Source: Clostridiales bacterium | Lineage (GTDB): Bacteria; Bacillota; Clostridia; Oscillospirales; Oscillospiraceae | NCBI GenBank assembly: GCA_003533405.1 | Contig: DQDL01000099.1 | Span: forward strand, 1 to 25,035 | Length of the DNA: 25,035 bases | Reading direction: 5' to 3' | Shown: positions 8,613-16,546 of the stretch, one piece after another | Layout: each line of letters begins with the position of its first letter | How positions within the stretch are numbered: position 1 is the stretch's first letter | The notes under the pieces: generated by a model | Seen by the model: only the letters and a program-made list of their open reading frames with translations | The model's database searches: none | What the model was told of the DNA's origin: nothing | Made by a program: the position numbers and the translations under genes

Positions 8613-8821
8613 GCGCCTGTAACTTCAAGCTCGTATCGCTCGAACTTTACCCTGTCGCCCGGACGGATCTTTCTGCCGCGCTGGGTGCAGGTCTCGCCGT
8701 TTACCTCGACAAGGCCCTCGCTTATCACATACTTTGCCTCGCCGCCCGTGCCGACTAACGCTGCAAATTTCAAAAGGGAATCGAGCTTTATAAATTCCGT
8801 ATCTATCTGAATTTTTTCCAT
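8609..8821 (-). CDS. yaaA: S4-domain RNA-binding protein YaaA
   Basis: A 70-residue S4-fold protein. The core RNA-binding pattern is the segment from KLDSLLKFAALVGTGGEAK through EGLVEVNGETCTQRGRKI to RPGDRV. Location between dnaN and recF is the conserved place of yaaA in Firmicutes. The B. subtilis homologue has been linked to ribosome assembly; a DNA-replication role is not shown. The start lies one base after the dnaN stop (TAA then ATG), and its TGA stop overlaps the recF ATG, so translation is coupled at both ends. Confidence 0.92.
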   Translation of the reverse strand: MEKIQIDTEFIKLDSLLKFAALVGTGGEAKYVISEGLVEVNGETCTQRGRKIRPGDRVKFERYELEVTGA

Positions 8822-8822
8822 C

Positions 8823-9929
8823 TTACGCTCTCAATCTGATAGGCAGTATCATAAATTTAAACTTATCGCTGCCGTCGGCCGGCAGGATGACGCAGGGGGA
8901 GGAGCTCGTGTTCAGGCACACGATGAGCTCATCCGCCGGAGCTGCCTTTAGTGCGTCCATGAGATACTTGCCGTTAAAGCCTATCTCCATGCCCTCGCCG
9001 TTACCCTCGCAGAAGCACACATCCTCCGCCTTGCCTATCGGCGTTGTGCAGCGGAAGTCTATAAAGCCCTCGTTGAAGGTCATGCGCACGGGATTTTTCG
9101 TTTTCTCGTCAACGATGAGGACTACACGGTCGGTAGCACGCAGAATCTCGGAGCGGTTTACCTTTATCTGAAGCTTGAAAACCTCGGGCAGCGCCTTTTT
9201 GTAGTTTAAAAAGTCGCCCTCAAGTCTGCGGGAGACGATGACCGTTCTGCCGACGGTGAACGACACATGGTTGCCGCCGACGGAAATTCTGACGGTCTCC
9301 TCGCTGTCGGGAGCGCTGATGCGCTCAAGGTCGGATAGCGCCGCACCGGGGACAATAAACTCGTTGTGCTCAGCCGGGCCTTCGATAGCCTCACGGCGCA
9401 GAGCAAGACGGTAGCCGTCCACGGAAACTAAAGTCAGAATGCCGTTTTCGACCTCGAACATTGAGCCTGTATACACGGGGCGTGCGTCGTTATCGCTGAC
9501 GGCGAAGATGCTTTGGTTAATCATGCTCTTCAAAACGCCCTGATTTATCGTGTAGGTCTTAAGGCCGTCTACCGAGGGAAGCTCGGGATATTCGCCGGAG
9601 TCCATGCCCATGAAGCTGAACTCGGACTTGCCGCACTTGACGGTGGTCATGTTCTGCGCATCGGTGACGATGGAGACGATGCCGTCCGGCATTTTTCTTA
9701 CCATCTCGCCGAAAAGCTTGGCGTCGAGTACGACAGAGCCGGGCTCGGACACCTCCGCTTCGATATTCGTATATATGCCCTTTTTAAGGTCGTAGCCCGT
9801 TACTCTCAGATCCTCGCCCGCTTCGAGCAGTATGCCCTCAAGGGTGGGGATGGGGCTTTTCGATGCGGCCGCTCTCGTGCTGACGGCAACTGCCGACTGG
9901 AGCAGGTACTTTTCGCAGGTAAGTTTCAT
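8823..9929 (-). CDS. dnaN: DNA polymerase III beta subunit (sliding clamp)
   Basis: Ring-shaped clamp tethering DNA polymerase III and repair enzymes to DNA. From ATG 9929 it is 368 residues, the usual length for a three-domain clamp, and ends FKFMILPIRLRA, matching the typical MPMR-type C-terminal ending. The open frame continues upstream to 9992, but MKLTCEKYLLQSAV at 9929 is the correct start. It has the family N terminus, GGGAGG nine bases upstream, and the longer form would run into the origin AT-rich segment. It is the first gene downstream of oriC and the head of the dnaN-yaaA-recF-remB set. Its promoter was not resolved; it may be read from dnaA through the origin. Confidence 0.97.
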   Translation of the reverse strand: MKLTCEKYLLQSAVAVSTRAAASKSPIPTLEGILLEAGEDLRVTGYDLKKGIYTNIEAEVSEPGSVVLDAKLFGEMVRKMPDGIVSIVTDAQNMTTVKCGKSEFSFMGMDSGEYPELPSVDGLKTYTINQGVLKSMINQSIFAVSDNDARPVYTGSMFEVENGILTLVSVDGYRLALRREAIEGPAEHNEFIVPGAALSDLERISAPDSEETVRISVGGNHVSFTVGRTVIVSRRLEGDFLNYKKALPEVFKLQIKVNRSEILRATDRVVLIVDEKTKNPVRMTFNEGFIDFRCTTPIGKAEDVCFCEGNGEGMEIGFNGKYLMDALKAAPADELIVCLNTSSSPCVILPADGSDKFKFMILPIRLRA

Positions 9930-9943
9930 TTCGTTTCCTCCCG

Positions 9944-9970
9944 TTATAAAAAGAAATAAATCAATAAATT
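9944..9970. other. AT-rich DNA unwinding element
   Basis: 27 bp with only two G/C bases, directly beyond the DnaA-trios and before the dnaN ribosome binding site. Its position fits the segment opened first by DnaA. Confidence 0.65.
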
Positions 9971-9988
9971 CAGTAGTAATAGCAGTAG
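9971..9988 (+). other. DnaA-trio array (six trios)
   Basis: Plus strand CAG TAG TAA TAG CAG TAG, which read 3'->5' is GAT GAC GAT AAT GAT GAC. The middle base is A in all six, as in the B. subtilis DnaA-trios that receive the DnaA filament on single-stranded DNA. It starts 10 bases from the DnaA box at 9999-10007. Confidence 0.78.
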
Positions 9989-9998
9989 GCAAAATTTA

Positions 9999-10007
9999 TG
10001 TTGAAAA
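9999..10007 (-). promoter_or_regulatory. DnaA box TTTTCAACA
   Basis: Exact TTTTCAACA on the minus strand; the box closest to the DnaA-trios and oriented toward them, so the probable loading site for the unwinding filament. Confidence 0.75.
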
Positions 10008-10053
10008 GTCGAAGAAAGCCTTGATAACGCTCAATTTTCCGTGTCGAGAAAAA

Positions 10054-10062
10054 TGTGCATAA
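10054..10062 (-). promoter_or_regulatory. DnaA box-like TTATGCACA
   Basis: One mismatch from the E. coli/B. subtilis consensus TTATCCACA; differs from the other local boxes. Confidence 0.5.
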
Positions 10063-10070
10063 TTTTTGGC

Positions 10071-10079
10071 TTTTCAACA
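10071..10079 (+). promoter_or_regulatory. DnaA box TTTTCAACA
   Basis: Exact copy of the local box on the plus strand, opposite in orientation to the box nearest the trios. Confidence 0.7.
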
Positions 10080-10099
10080 GGGCGTTTTGCGGTTTTTCG

Positions 10100-10108
10100 T
10101 TTTCAACA
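10100..10108 (+). promoter_or_regulatory. DnaA box TTTTCAACA
   Basis: Exact copy on the plus strand, 29 bp (start to start) from the previous box. Confidence 0.7.
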
Positions 10109-10120
10109 TCCTCCAACAGC

Positions 10121-10129
10121 TTTTCAATA
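10121..10129 (+). promoter_or_regulatory. DnaA box variant TTTTCAATA
   Basis: One base from the local consensus; 21 bp (two helical turns) from the box at 10100. Confidence 0.5.
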
Positions 10130-10136
10130 TCCGATG

Positions 10137-10145
10137 TGTTGAAAA
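10137..10145 (-). promoter_or_regulatory. DnaA box TTTTCAACA
   Basis: Exact copy on the minus strand, immediately after the dnaA stop codon. Confidence 0.7.
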
Positions 10146-10146
10146 G

Positions 10147-11454
10147 TCAGTTTGAATTTATGTTTGATGTGATGTCACGAACGGTCGCCGCCATGGTCGG
10201 ATCGGTCTTTATCATATCTTCGATTTTTTTAATGGACGAGATGACCGTAGAGTGGTTTCTGTCGCCGAACTCAGCGCCTATCTCCTTAAGCGAGAGATTT
10301 GTCAGCGTGCGGATAAGATACATTGCTATCTGCCTTGCAATTGCGGTATTCTTTGAGCGGTTCTGACTGCGAAGATCCTCCTCCGTGAGCGAATAGTAAA
10401 GCGCACTTTCACGGATGATAAGCTGCGGCGAGGGGATAAATGTTCCGATGCGGACAACATCCTTTATAGCCCGCTTTACCGCCTGCGTGTCTATCTTGCT
10501 GTCAAGTATCTCCTTATACGCCGTCAGGCGCTTGATAACGCCCTCTATCTGACGGACATTGGTCGTGATCGTCTCGGCGATATAGGTCACGGCGTCCTCC
10601 TCAAGGATGAGACCCAGCTGCGCCGCCTTAGTCCTCGTGATGACCATTCTCGTCTCAATGTCGGGCGGCTGGATATCCGCCATGAGACCCCCTTGAAAGC
10701 GGGACATCAAGCGGTCGTCAAGAAGGCTCATTTCGATAGGCGGGCGGTCGGAGGTAATGACTATCTGATGGCCGGCCTCGTAAATGTTATTGAAGGTGTG
10801 GAAGAACTCCTCCTGCGTGGCCTGCTTGCCGGCGATAAACTGGATATCATCGACTAAAAACAGGTCGACATTGCGGTATTTTAGTCTGAACTCCTCGCCC
10901 GTGCCTTCCTTTATCGATTTAAGAAGCTGATTTGTAAAATCGTCGCCCTTGACATAGGCTATCTTCGTTGACGGGTCCCGCTCACGGATGGCCTGACCGA
11001 TAGCGAGCAGCAGGTGCGTTTTACCGAGACCCGAGTTTCCGTAGATAAACAGGGGATTGTACGCCGAGCCGGGATTTTGTGCAACGGCGTAGGCCGCATT
11101 ATGCGCAAAGCGGTTGGAGTTGCCGACGATGAAGCGGTCAAAGGTGTAGCCCGCCATCTCCGGCAGGGGGTCGTCGTCCGGCTTGTGCGACTGATATTCG
11201 CTCAGCTCGTCACCGGCTAAAACCACAAGACCGAAGCTTGTCGAGAAAATATCCGACAAGGCTTGCTTGATAGTCTCGGCAAAACGGTTTACAATGATAT
11301 CACGCTTAAAGTCCGAGGTCGTGTGGATAACGAGCTCCGAGCCGTTTATATCCACAGGCGTGCAGTCGGAAAACCAAGTTGAAATGGCCGTCGGCGTGAG
11401 ATTTTGCGACAGCACATCAATGACCGCCGCCCATATATCCTGAAGAGAATTCAT
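10147..11454 (-). CDS. dnaA: Chromosomal replication initiator DnaA
   Basis: AAA+ ATPase that binds DnaA boxes and opens the origin. At 435 residues it is slightly short, because the domain II linker (about 80-100) is brief. Domain I (1-~75) begins MNSLQDIWAAVIDVLSQNLT. Walker A is GNSGLGKTH at 139-147, Walker B is LFLVDDIQF near 198-206, and the sensor region includes the segment with TSDRPPIEM. Domain IV carries the DnaA signature RNHSTVISSIKKIE, which contacts the box. A promoter with a good -10 lies about 45-70 bp upstream, GAGAGG precedes ATG 11454 by about 12 bases, and a box-like TTATCTACA lies farther upstream. The gene is divergent from mfd instead of rpmH. Identity is certain. Confidence 0.98.
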   Translation of the reverse strand: MNSLQDIWAAVIDVLSQNLTPTAISTWFSDCTPVDINGSELVIHTTSDFKRDIIVNRFAETIKQALSDIFSTSFGLVVLAGDELSEYQSHKPDDDPLPEMAGYTFDRFIVGNSNRFAHNAAYAVAQNPGSAYNPLFIYGNSGLGKTHLLLAIGQAIRERDPSTKIAYVKGDDFTNQLLKSIKEGTGEEFRLKYRNVDLFLVDDIQFIAGKQATQEEFFHTFNNIYEAGHQIVITSDRPPIEMSLLDDRLMSRFQGGLMADIQPPDIETRMVITRTKAAQLGLILEEDAVTYIAETITTNVRQIEGVIKRLTAYKEILDSKIDTQAVKRAIKDVVRIGTFIPSPQLIIRESALYYSLTEEDLRSQNRSKNTAIARQIAMYLIRTLTNLSLKEIGAEFGDRNHSTVISSIKKIEDMIKTDPTMAATVRDITSNINSN

Positions 11455-11497
11455 ATATCTTTATTACCTCTCTTTGAAAGCAATATTAACCCGAATT

Positions 11498-11526
11498 ATT
11501 ATACCAAAATTATAGCCTGCATGCAA
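11498..11526 (-). promoter_or_regulatory. dnaA promoter
   Basis: Minus strand TTGCAT (11521-11526), a 17-bp spacer and a perfect TATAAT (11498-11503) preceded by an extended -10 TGG. Predicted transcript start about 38 bases before the dnaA ATG. Confidence 0.75.
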
Positions 11527-11544
11527 GATATATATATTATATAA

Positions 11545-11553
11545 TGTAGATAA
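11545..11553 (-). promoter_or_regulatory. DnaA box upstream of dnaA (TTATCTACA)
   Basis: One mismatch from TTATCCACA, within a very AT-rich stretch (11528-11570). It lies in the spacer of a possible second promoter (TTGAAT, 17 bp, TATATA, minus strand), so DnaA binding there could repress dnaA. Confidence 0.5.
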
Positions 11554-11611
11554 ATTCAACATTTTTTCGTCAGTCGTTGAGGTTGACACGGTATAGTACA
11601 ATGGTAGTGCA

Positions 11612-14600
11612 ATGAAACTATTAAACAGGCAGATATTTTTGAATAAGGAAGCCGCCGCCCTCCCCATGCTGCTCGAGAGCGGTGGACTTCCTGCGCTCGT
11701 TTCGGGGTTATCTTCGGTGCATCGGGCTAACCTCGCAGCGGCGCTTTATGAGCGGCTGGAGATGCCGCTTTTTGTCGTGTGTCCGGATGAAGCGTCGGCG
11801 GACAGCTTCGCCCGTGACCTTGAGGCCATGACCGATGTCAAGCCCACGGTGCTGTACTCCCGTGACTTTACCTTTTACCCCACGCTGGCGGCTTCCCGTC
11901 AGGTCGAGCAGCAGCGCATAGCGGCGCTCCATGCACTGAGCTGCGGCGAAAGTAAGATAACCGTTGCGACCGTCTCTGCGCTTTTGCAGCGCACCCTGCC
12001 GGTCGAGACTTTGCGCTGCGCTGCATTTGAGATAACGGACGGCGGCGAGTACCCACCCGAGGAGATAGAGCGTGCGCTTATTTGCTGCGGCTATGAACGC
12101 ACCGAGCAGGTCGAGGGTGCGGGACAGTATGCACGCCGTGGCGGCATTCTGGATTTCTTCTCACCCATGTACCCCGAGCCCGTGCGTATCGAATTCTGGG
12201 GCGACGACATTGACTCCATGGGCTTTTTCGATGTCCACACCCAGCGCCGCACCGAGGCCGTGGAGCACTGCGTGGTGCTGCCGGCCGCCGAAGCCTTGGT
12301 GTCGCTTGCCGACGGCGGAGCCGAGGGCGTGAGCAAGAAGCTCATCGCCATGGTCGACCGCTGCGCAAGGCACAAGACCTCACCGCAGCTGAAGGAGCTT
12401 GAGCAGACCCTCAGGGGCGATGCCGAGCGCATTGCAAACGATATAAAGCTTGAGGATCTCGACCGCTATCTGCCGGTTCTGTATACCCCCGCCTACGGCA
12501 TGGACTATATCCCCGACGACTGCTTTGTCCTGTTCGACCAGCCGCCGAGATGCGCCGACCGAGCTAGGGGATTCAATAAGCAGCTCGGCGAGGATATTTC
12601 GGCGCTCACTAAGAAGGGGATGCTCGCCGTCACGGCGGAGAGCTTCAGGGCGACCTTCGACGAGTTTTGTCGAAAAATGTCGGACTATCCGGTGTACATG
12701 GCCGATGCCTTCACCGTCGGCAGATATCCCTTGGAACCTAAGACGCTGTGCTCGATTCCGGCAAAGCAGCTGCCGAGCTACGCAGGGTCGGTCAAGACCG
12801 CAGCGGACGATGTTTCGCTGTACCTAAAGCAGGGCTACCGTGTGGTCGTTCTTGCGGGCGATCTTCGCCGTGCGCAGGTATTGCAGGACTTTTTTAAGGA
12901 TAACGGCATCCGTGCGCTCGTGTACTCAGAGCTTACAAAAATGCCCGAGTGCGGCGAGTGCTGTATCAGTGTCGGCGCAATGAGCGCAGGCATCGAGTAC
13001 CCCGGGATAAAGCTTGCCATAATCACCGATGCGCAGCTTATCCGTGTGCGGGAGCACCGCTCGGGGCGTAAAAAGAAAGCGCCCACGAACCGTGAACGCA
13101 TAAATTCCTACGCCGACCTCGCCCCGGGCGACTATGTCGTGCACGAGGTGCACGGTATAGGCCGCTTTGCCGGCATCCACAAGATGAAGGTCGACGGCTT
13201 TGAAAAGGACTATATAAAAATTTGCTACGCAGGGACGGACACCCTGTATGTTCCGGCTACGCAGCTTGACATGGTGACGAAGTATCTGGGAGCCGGCGAG
13301 GAGCACAAGGTCAAGCTGTCAAAAATGGGCGGTGCGGAGTGGACAAAGACCCGCAGCCGTGCCAAGGCGGCGACAAAGAAGCTCGCCAAGGAGCTTATAG
13401 CCCTGTATGCCGAGCGAGCCCGTGTCCCGGGTCACGCCTTTGCCGAGGACACGGCGTGGCAGCGTGAGTTTGAGGATAACTTCGGCTACACGGAAACGGA
13501 CGACCAATTGCGCTGCATAAGCGAAATCAAGGCCGACATGGAGTCGGGCGTGCCGATGGATAGGCTTTTGTGCGGCGATGTCGGCTACGGCAAGACCGAG
13601 GTCGCATTGAGAGCCGTCATGAAGTGCATTTTAGATAACCGTCAGGCGGCGATATTAGTCCCCACGACGGTGCTTGCCCAGCAGCATTATCAGACCGCCG
13701 TGCAGCGCTTTTTCGGCTTCCCCGTGACGGTGGAGGTACTCAGCCGATTCAGAACGCCTGCCCAAATTACTAAAACGCTCGACGACCTCAAGACCGGCAA
13801 GTGCGATCTGGTCATCGGCACGCACAGATTGTTACAAAAAGATGTCAAGTTTAAGAGCTTGGGGCTTCTTATAGTTGACGAGGAGCAGCGCTTCGGCGTG
13901 AGCCACAAGGAGCATATTAAGGAAATGTCGAGAGGTGTCGATGTGCTGACGCTCTCGGCAACGCCGATACCCCGCACGCTCAACATGGCGCTGTCGGGTA
14001 TCCGTGACATGTCGTCCATCGATGAGCCGCCGCAGGACAGACTGCCGGTGCAGACCTTCGTCATGGAGCACGATTGGTCGGTGCTGTGCGATGCCATTAA
14101 CCGTGAGCTTCAGCGTGGCGGGCAGGTGTATTACCTGCACAACCGCATCGATAACATCGAGCGCACGGCCGTGAAAATCCGGGAAATGCTCGGCGGCGAT
14201 GTCACCGTCGGGGTCGCCCACGGGCAGATGGATAAGGATATGCTCGCCTCGGTTATGGAGGAGGTCGCAGACGGCAAGGTGCAGGTGTTAGTCTGCACGA
14301 CGATAATCGAAACGGGCATAGATATCCCCAATGTCAACACGCTTATCATCGAGGATGCCGACAAGATGGGGCTTGCGCAGCTGCATCAGATCCGTGGCCG
14401 TGTCGGCCGCTCGACCCGAAGGGCGTCGGCGTACCTCACCTTCCGGCAGGACAAAGTCTTGACCGAAATTGCCGAAAAGCGCCTGACCGCCATCCGTGAG
14501 TTTGCCGAGTTCGGCTCGGGCTTTAAGATAGCCATGCGTGACCTTGAAATTCGAGGTGCGGGCAACCTCCTCGGCGCAGAGCAGTCGGGGCACATGATAG

Positions 14601-15115
14601 ATGTCGGCTACGATATGTATATGAAGCTGTTAAACGAAGCGGTGCTCACCGAGCGTGGCATTGCGCCCGAAAAGCGTGCCGAATGCTCGGCGGACTTGTC
14701 CGTAAGCGCCAACATTCCCGAGAGCTACATCCGCTCGCCCGAGCAGCGCATGGATATCTACCGCCGCATTGCGCTTATACGCACCGAGGCCGAGGCCGAC
14801 GATCTCACCGATGAGATAATCGACCGCTTCGGCGACCCGCCGCCGTCGGTGAATGCGCTCATCCATGTGGCGCTGCTCAGAGGCGAGGCAGGCAGGGCCG
14901 GCATCAGCGATATCCAGCAGAAAAACGGGATTTTGCGCTTCACGCTTGAAAATTTCGATATGGAAAAGGTGTCACGGCTGTATGCGCTGCCCGAATATAA
15001 GGGTAAGCTAAAGGTCGAGGCGGGCGCAAAGCCCTGCGTCAGCCTGAAAATTCAGTCGAAAAACCGGAGCATCGACGAAGCGAGAAAATTTGTTGCCCGA
15101 TGGGCTTTAGATTAA
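11612..15115 (+). CDS. mfd: Transcription-repair coupling factor Mfd
   Basis: DNA translocase that removes RNA polymerase stalled at lesions and recruits UvrA. The 1167-residue length is full size. The N-terminal UvrB-like module spans about 1-340. The RNA-polymerase-interacting domain begins at GDYVVHEVHGIGRF (about 506). The superfamily 2 motor follows, with Walker A GDVGYGKTE at about 654-662, DEEQ at about 755 and SATPIPRTL nearby, then the C-terminal domain. ATG 11612 is the only ATG after the in-frame stop at 11594, but there is no recognisable ribosome binding site. A four-codon frame, ATG GTA GTG CAA TGA (11601-11615), ends in an ATGA overlap with the start. Divergent from dnaA across 157 bp. 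A perfect TTGACA lies at 11583-11588 without a matching -10, so the promoter is unresolved. Confidence 0.97.
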   Translation: MKLLNRQIFLNKEAAALPMLLESGGLPALVSGLSSVHRANLAAALYERLEMPLFVVCPDEASADSFARDLEAMTDVKPTVLYSRDFTFYPTLAASRQVEQQRIAALHALSCGESKITVATVSALLQRTLPVETLRCAAFEITDGGEYPPEEIERALICCGYERTEQVEGAGQYARRGGILDFFSPMYPEPVRIEFWGDDIDSMGFFDVHTQRRTEAVEHCVVLPAAEALVSLADGGAEGVSKKLIAMVDRCARHKTSPQLKELEQTLRGDAERIANDIKLEDLDRYLPVLYTPAYGMDYIPDDCFVLFDQPPRCADRARGFNKQLGEDISALTKKGMLAVTAESFRATFDEFCRKMSDYPVYMADAFTVGRYPLEPKTLCSIPAKQLPSYAGSVKTAADDVSLYLKQGYRVVVLAGDLRRAQVLQDFFKDNGIRALVYSELTKMPECGECCISVGAMSAGIEYPGIKLAIITDAQLIRVREHRSGRKKKAPTNRERINSYADLAPGDYVVHEVHGIGRFAGIHKMKVDGFEKDYIKICYAGTDTLYVPATQLDMVTKYLGAGEEHKVKLSKMGGAEWTKTRSRAKAATKKLAKELIALYAERARVPGHAFAEDTAWQREFEDNFGYTETDDQLRCISEIKADMESGVPMDRLLCGDVGYGKTEVALRAVMKCILDNRQAAILVPTTVLAQQHYQTAVQRFFGFPVTVEVLSRFRTPAQITKTLDDLKTGKCDLVIGTHRLLQKDVKFKSLGLLIVDEEQRFGVSHKEHIKEMSRGVDVLTLSATPIPRTLNMALSGIRDMSSIDEPPQDRLPVQTFVMEHDWSVLCDAINRELQRGGQVYYLHNRIDNIERTAVKIREMLGGDVTVGVAHGQMDKDMLASVMEEVADGKVQVLVCTTIIETGIDIPNVNTLIIEDADKMGLAQLHQIRGRVGRSTRRASAYLTFRQDKVLTEIAEKRLTAIREFAEFGSGFKIAMRDLEIRGAGNLLGAEQSGHMIDVGYDMYMKLLNEAVLTERGIAPEKRAECSADLSVSANIPESYIRSPEQRMDIYRRIALIRTEAEADDLTDEIIDRFGDPPPSVNALIHVALLRGEAGRAGISDIQQKNGILRFTLENFDMEKVSRLYALPEYKGKLKVEAGAKPCVSLKIQSKNRSIDEARKFVARWALD

Positions 15116-15322
15116 CTTTGAGCCGAGCTTATCGGTTTTGACCAGCCCCTTTCCGCCCATGCTTCGTCAAAGCCCTAGCCCATATATATCCATTATGGCC
15201 GTCGGGCTTTGACTTTGCCTGAACAAAAAGTTGCGTCGTCAAAACTGCAAGCACCTGTCAGCAAAGCGACGGCATTTATGCGATGATTGGCAGACAGGCG
15301 ACAAGCTTCGGCTCAAAATTAA
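15112..15322. repeat. Structured intergenic segment with nested stems
   Basis: Between mfd and the foldase gene. The outer arms 15112-15134 and 15299-15322 pair almost completely (one bulge, two mismatches) and share TTTGAGCCGA. Directly inside on the left, GTTTTGAC (15135-15142) pairs with GTCAAAAC (15238-15245). That encloses a perfect 10-bp stem, GTCAAAGCCC/GGGCTTTGAC (15166-15175/15204-15213). Directly inside on the right, CCTGTC (15254-15259) pairs with GACAGG (15293-15298). The parts make a three-way junction with no unpaired bases at two corners. The left outer arm begins at the mfd stop codon. It could be a repeat element or a structured RNA; there is no T-run for a simple terminator. 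Confidence 0.65.
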
Positions 15323-15403
15323 CCTATAATTCACGAAAAGTTCTGGATTATTGCTAAAATTAGTATTAAAATGAATTAAAATTTATTTGAACGGAGAATC
15401 ACA

Positions 15404-16546
15404 ATGAAAAAGTTTGCTGCGATATTGCTCGCACTGGTGCTCGCACTCGGCTGCTTTACCGGCTGCGGCTCAAAAAAAGGCGACACGGTCATGTCCGTTG
15501 ACGGCACGGATGTCAGCTTTGACGAGTTCATGTACTACCTCAAGACCGCTGCCTCCACCCTCACAAGCTACTACCAGTCCTCCACCGGCGGCGGTGTCGA
15601 TTGGGACGGCGTGTGCATCTACGATAAGACCAAAACAAACGCCGAGTGGTGCGTGAACGAGGCAATGTATAACGCCGCTCAGGCCTGCGTCATCATGAGC
15701 AAGGGCAAGTCCATGAACTGCCTGCCCACCGATGAGCAGCTCAAGACCCTTGAGGACAATATCAGCACCATCCGCAAAAATTACGAGGATCAGGACGACC
15801 CCGATGCAGCGTTTACTTCCGCTCTCAACGGTCAGGGCTTCACGCTCGATACCTTTAAACAGATAAACAAGGTCAACTTCACCCTTGCCAACATCTTCGC
15901 CTCCCTCTACGGCGAAAACGGCGAGAAGGTCAGTGACGAGACCCTCAAGGGCTACGTTGACGAAAACGGCTTCATGACCAGCGCCCACATCCTGTTTAAG
16001 ACCACCGAGGAGGTCAAGGGCGAGGACGGCAAGACCACCGAGAAGGAGATCTCCGACTCTGCCAAGGCCGAGAAGAAGGCAAAGGCCGAGAAGCTTGCAA
16101 AGGAGCTCAAGGCCATTAAGGATGACGAAAAGCGCAAGGAAAAATTCTTTGAGTACATGAAAAACGACAGCGAGGATCCCGGCAAGGAGTCGTACCCCAA
16201 CGGTTACTGCTTCACCGAGGGCACGATGGTGCAGGAGTACACCGACACGACCAAGGCACTCAAGGACTACGAGGTGTCGGATGTTGTCGAATCGAAGTTC
16301 GGCTATCATATCATCATGCGCCTGCCCACCACGGCAAGCAATGTCGATATCAACAACCAGTACGGCTACACGCTCGGCCAGATGGCGGCAAGCTACGACT
16401 TTGACGAGGAGATGAAGTCGTGGGATGTCTCGAGCAAGGCAAAGCTCAACTCTCAGTACAAGGATTTTGACTTCACCCAGTTCTTCAGCAACACCGACGG
16501 GTTTAAGTTTACGACCTACGCAAGCTACACGGCTGAGAAGAAATGA
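15404..16546 (+). CDS. PrsA/SurA-like peptidyl-prolyl isomerase lipoprotein
   Basis: Extracytoplasmic foldase anchored in the membrane as a lipoprotein. The 380-residue protein begins MKKFAAILLALVLALGCF, a signal peptide with a lipobox ending at C21 (FTGC). Residues ~27-185 form a SurA-N-like helical chaperone region (VSFDEFMYYL early on). The parvulin-type domain begins at SAHILFKT (H195) and ends at ESKFGYHIIMRL (H302). It is interrupted by a Lys/Glu-rich coiled insertion at about 200-250. The usual GG loop is replaced by YPNGY, so catalysis may be weak while chaperone function stays. A GGAG site lies before ATG 15404, and a strong bidirectional terminator follows. Substrates would be exported proteins; none can be named. 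Confidence 0.87.
   Translation: MKKFAAILLALVLALGCFTGCGSKKGDTVMSVDGTDVSFDEFMYYLKTAASTLTSYYQSSTGGGVDWDGVCIYDKTKTNAEWCVNEAMYNAAQACVIMSKGKSMNCLPTDEQLKTLEDNISTIRKNYEDQDDPDAAFTSALNGQGFTLDTFKQINKVNFTLANIFASLYGENGEKVSDETLKGYVDENGFMTSAHILFKTTEEVKGEDGKTTEKEISDSAKAEKKAKAEKLAKELKAIKDDEKRKEKFFEYMKNDSEDPGKESYPNGYCFTEGTMVQEYTDTTKALKDYEVSDVVESKFGYHIIMRLPTTASNVDINNQYGYTLGQMAASYDFDEEMKSWDVSSKAKLNSQYKDFDFTQFFSNTDGFKFTTYASYTAEKK

Larger units (their letters stand above)
9930..10146. other. oriC: Chromosomal replication origin (oriC), dnaA-dnaN spacer
   Basis: The 217-bp gap between dnaA and dnaN has every part expected of a Firmicutes origin. Four copies of TTTTCAACA plus two one-off variants (TTTTCAATA, TTATGCACA) form a DnaA-box cluster at 9999-10145. 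Ten bases from the innermost box come six DnaA-trios (9971-9988), then an AT-rich strip (9944-9970, 2 G/C in 27). Order and orientation, dnaA > boxes > trios > AT-rich > dnaN, match the B. subtilis basal unwinding system. The inverted gene polarity on the two sides supports bidirectional forks leaving from here. Box sequences deviate from TTATCCACA at two positions but agree with each other. Confidence 0.88.

Noticed and set aside
9930..9992. A 21-residue longer dnaN start at 9992
   Set aside because: The upstream part is AT-rich origin DNA without a ribosome binding site; MKLTCEK at 9929 has GGGAGG and the family N terminus.
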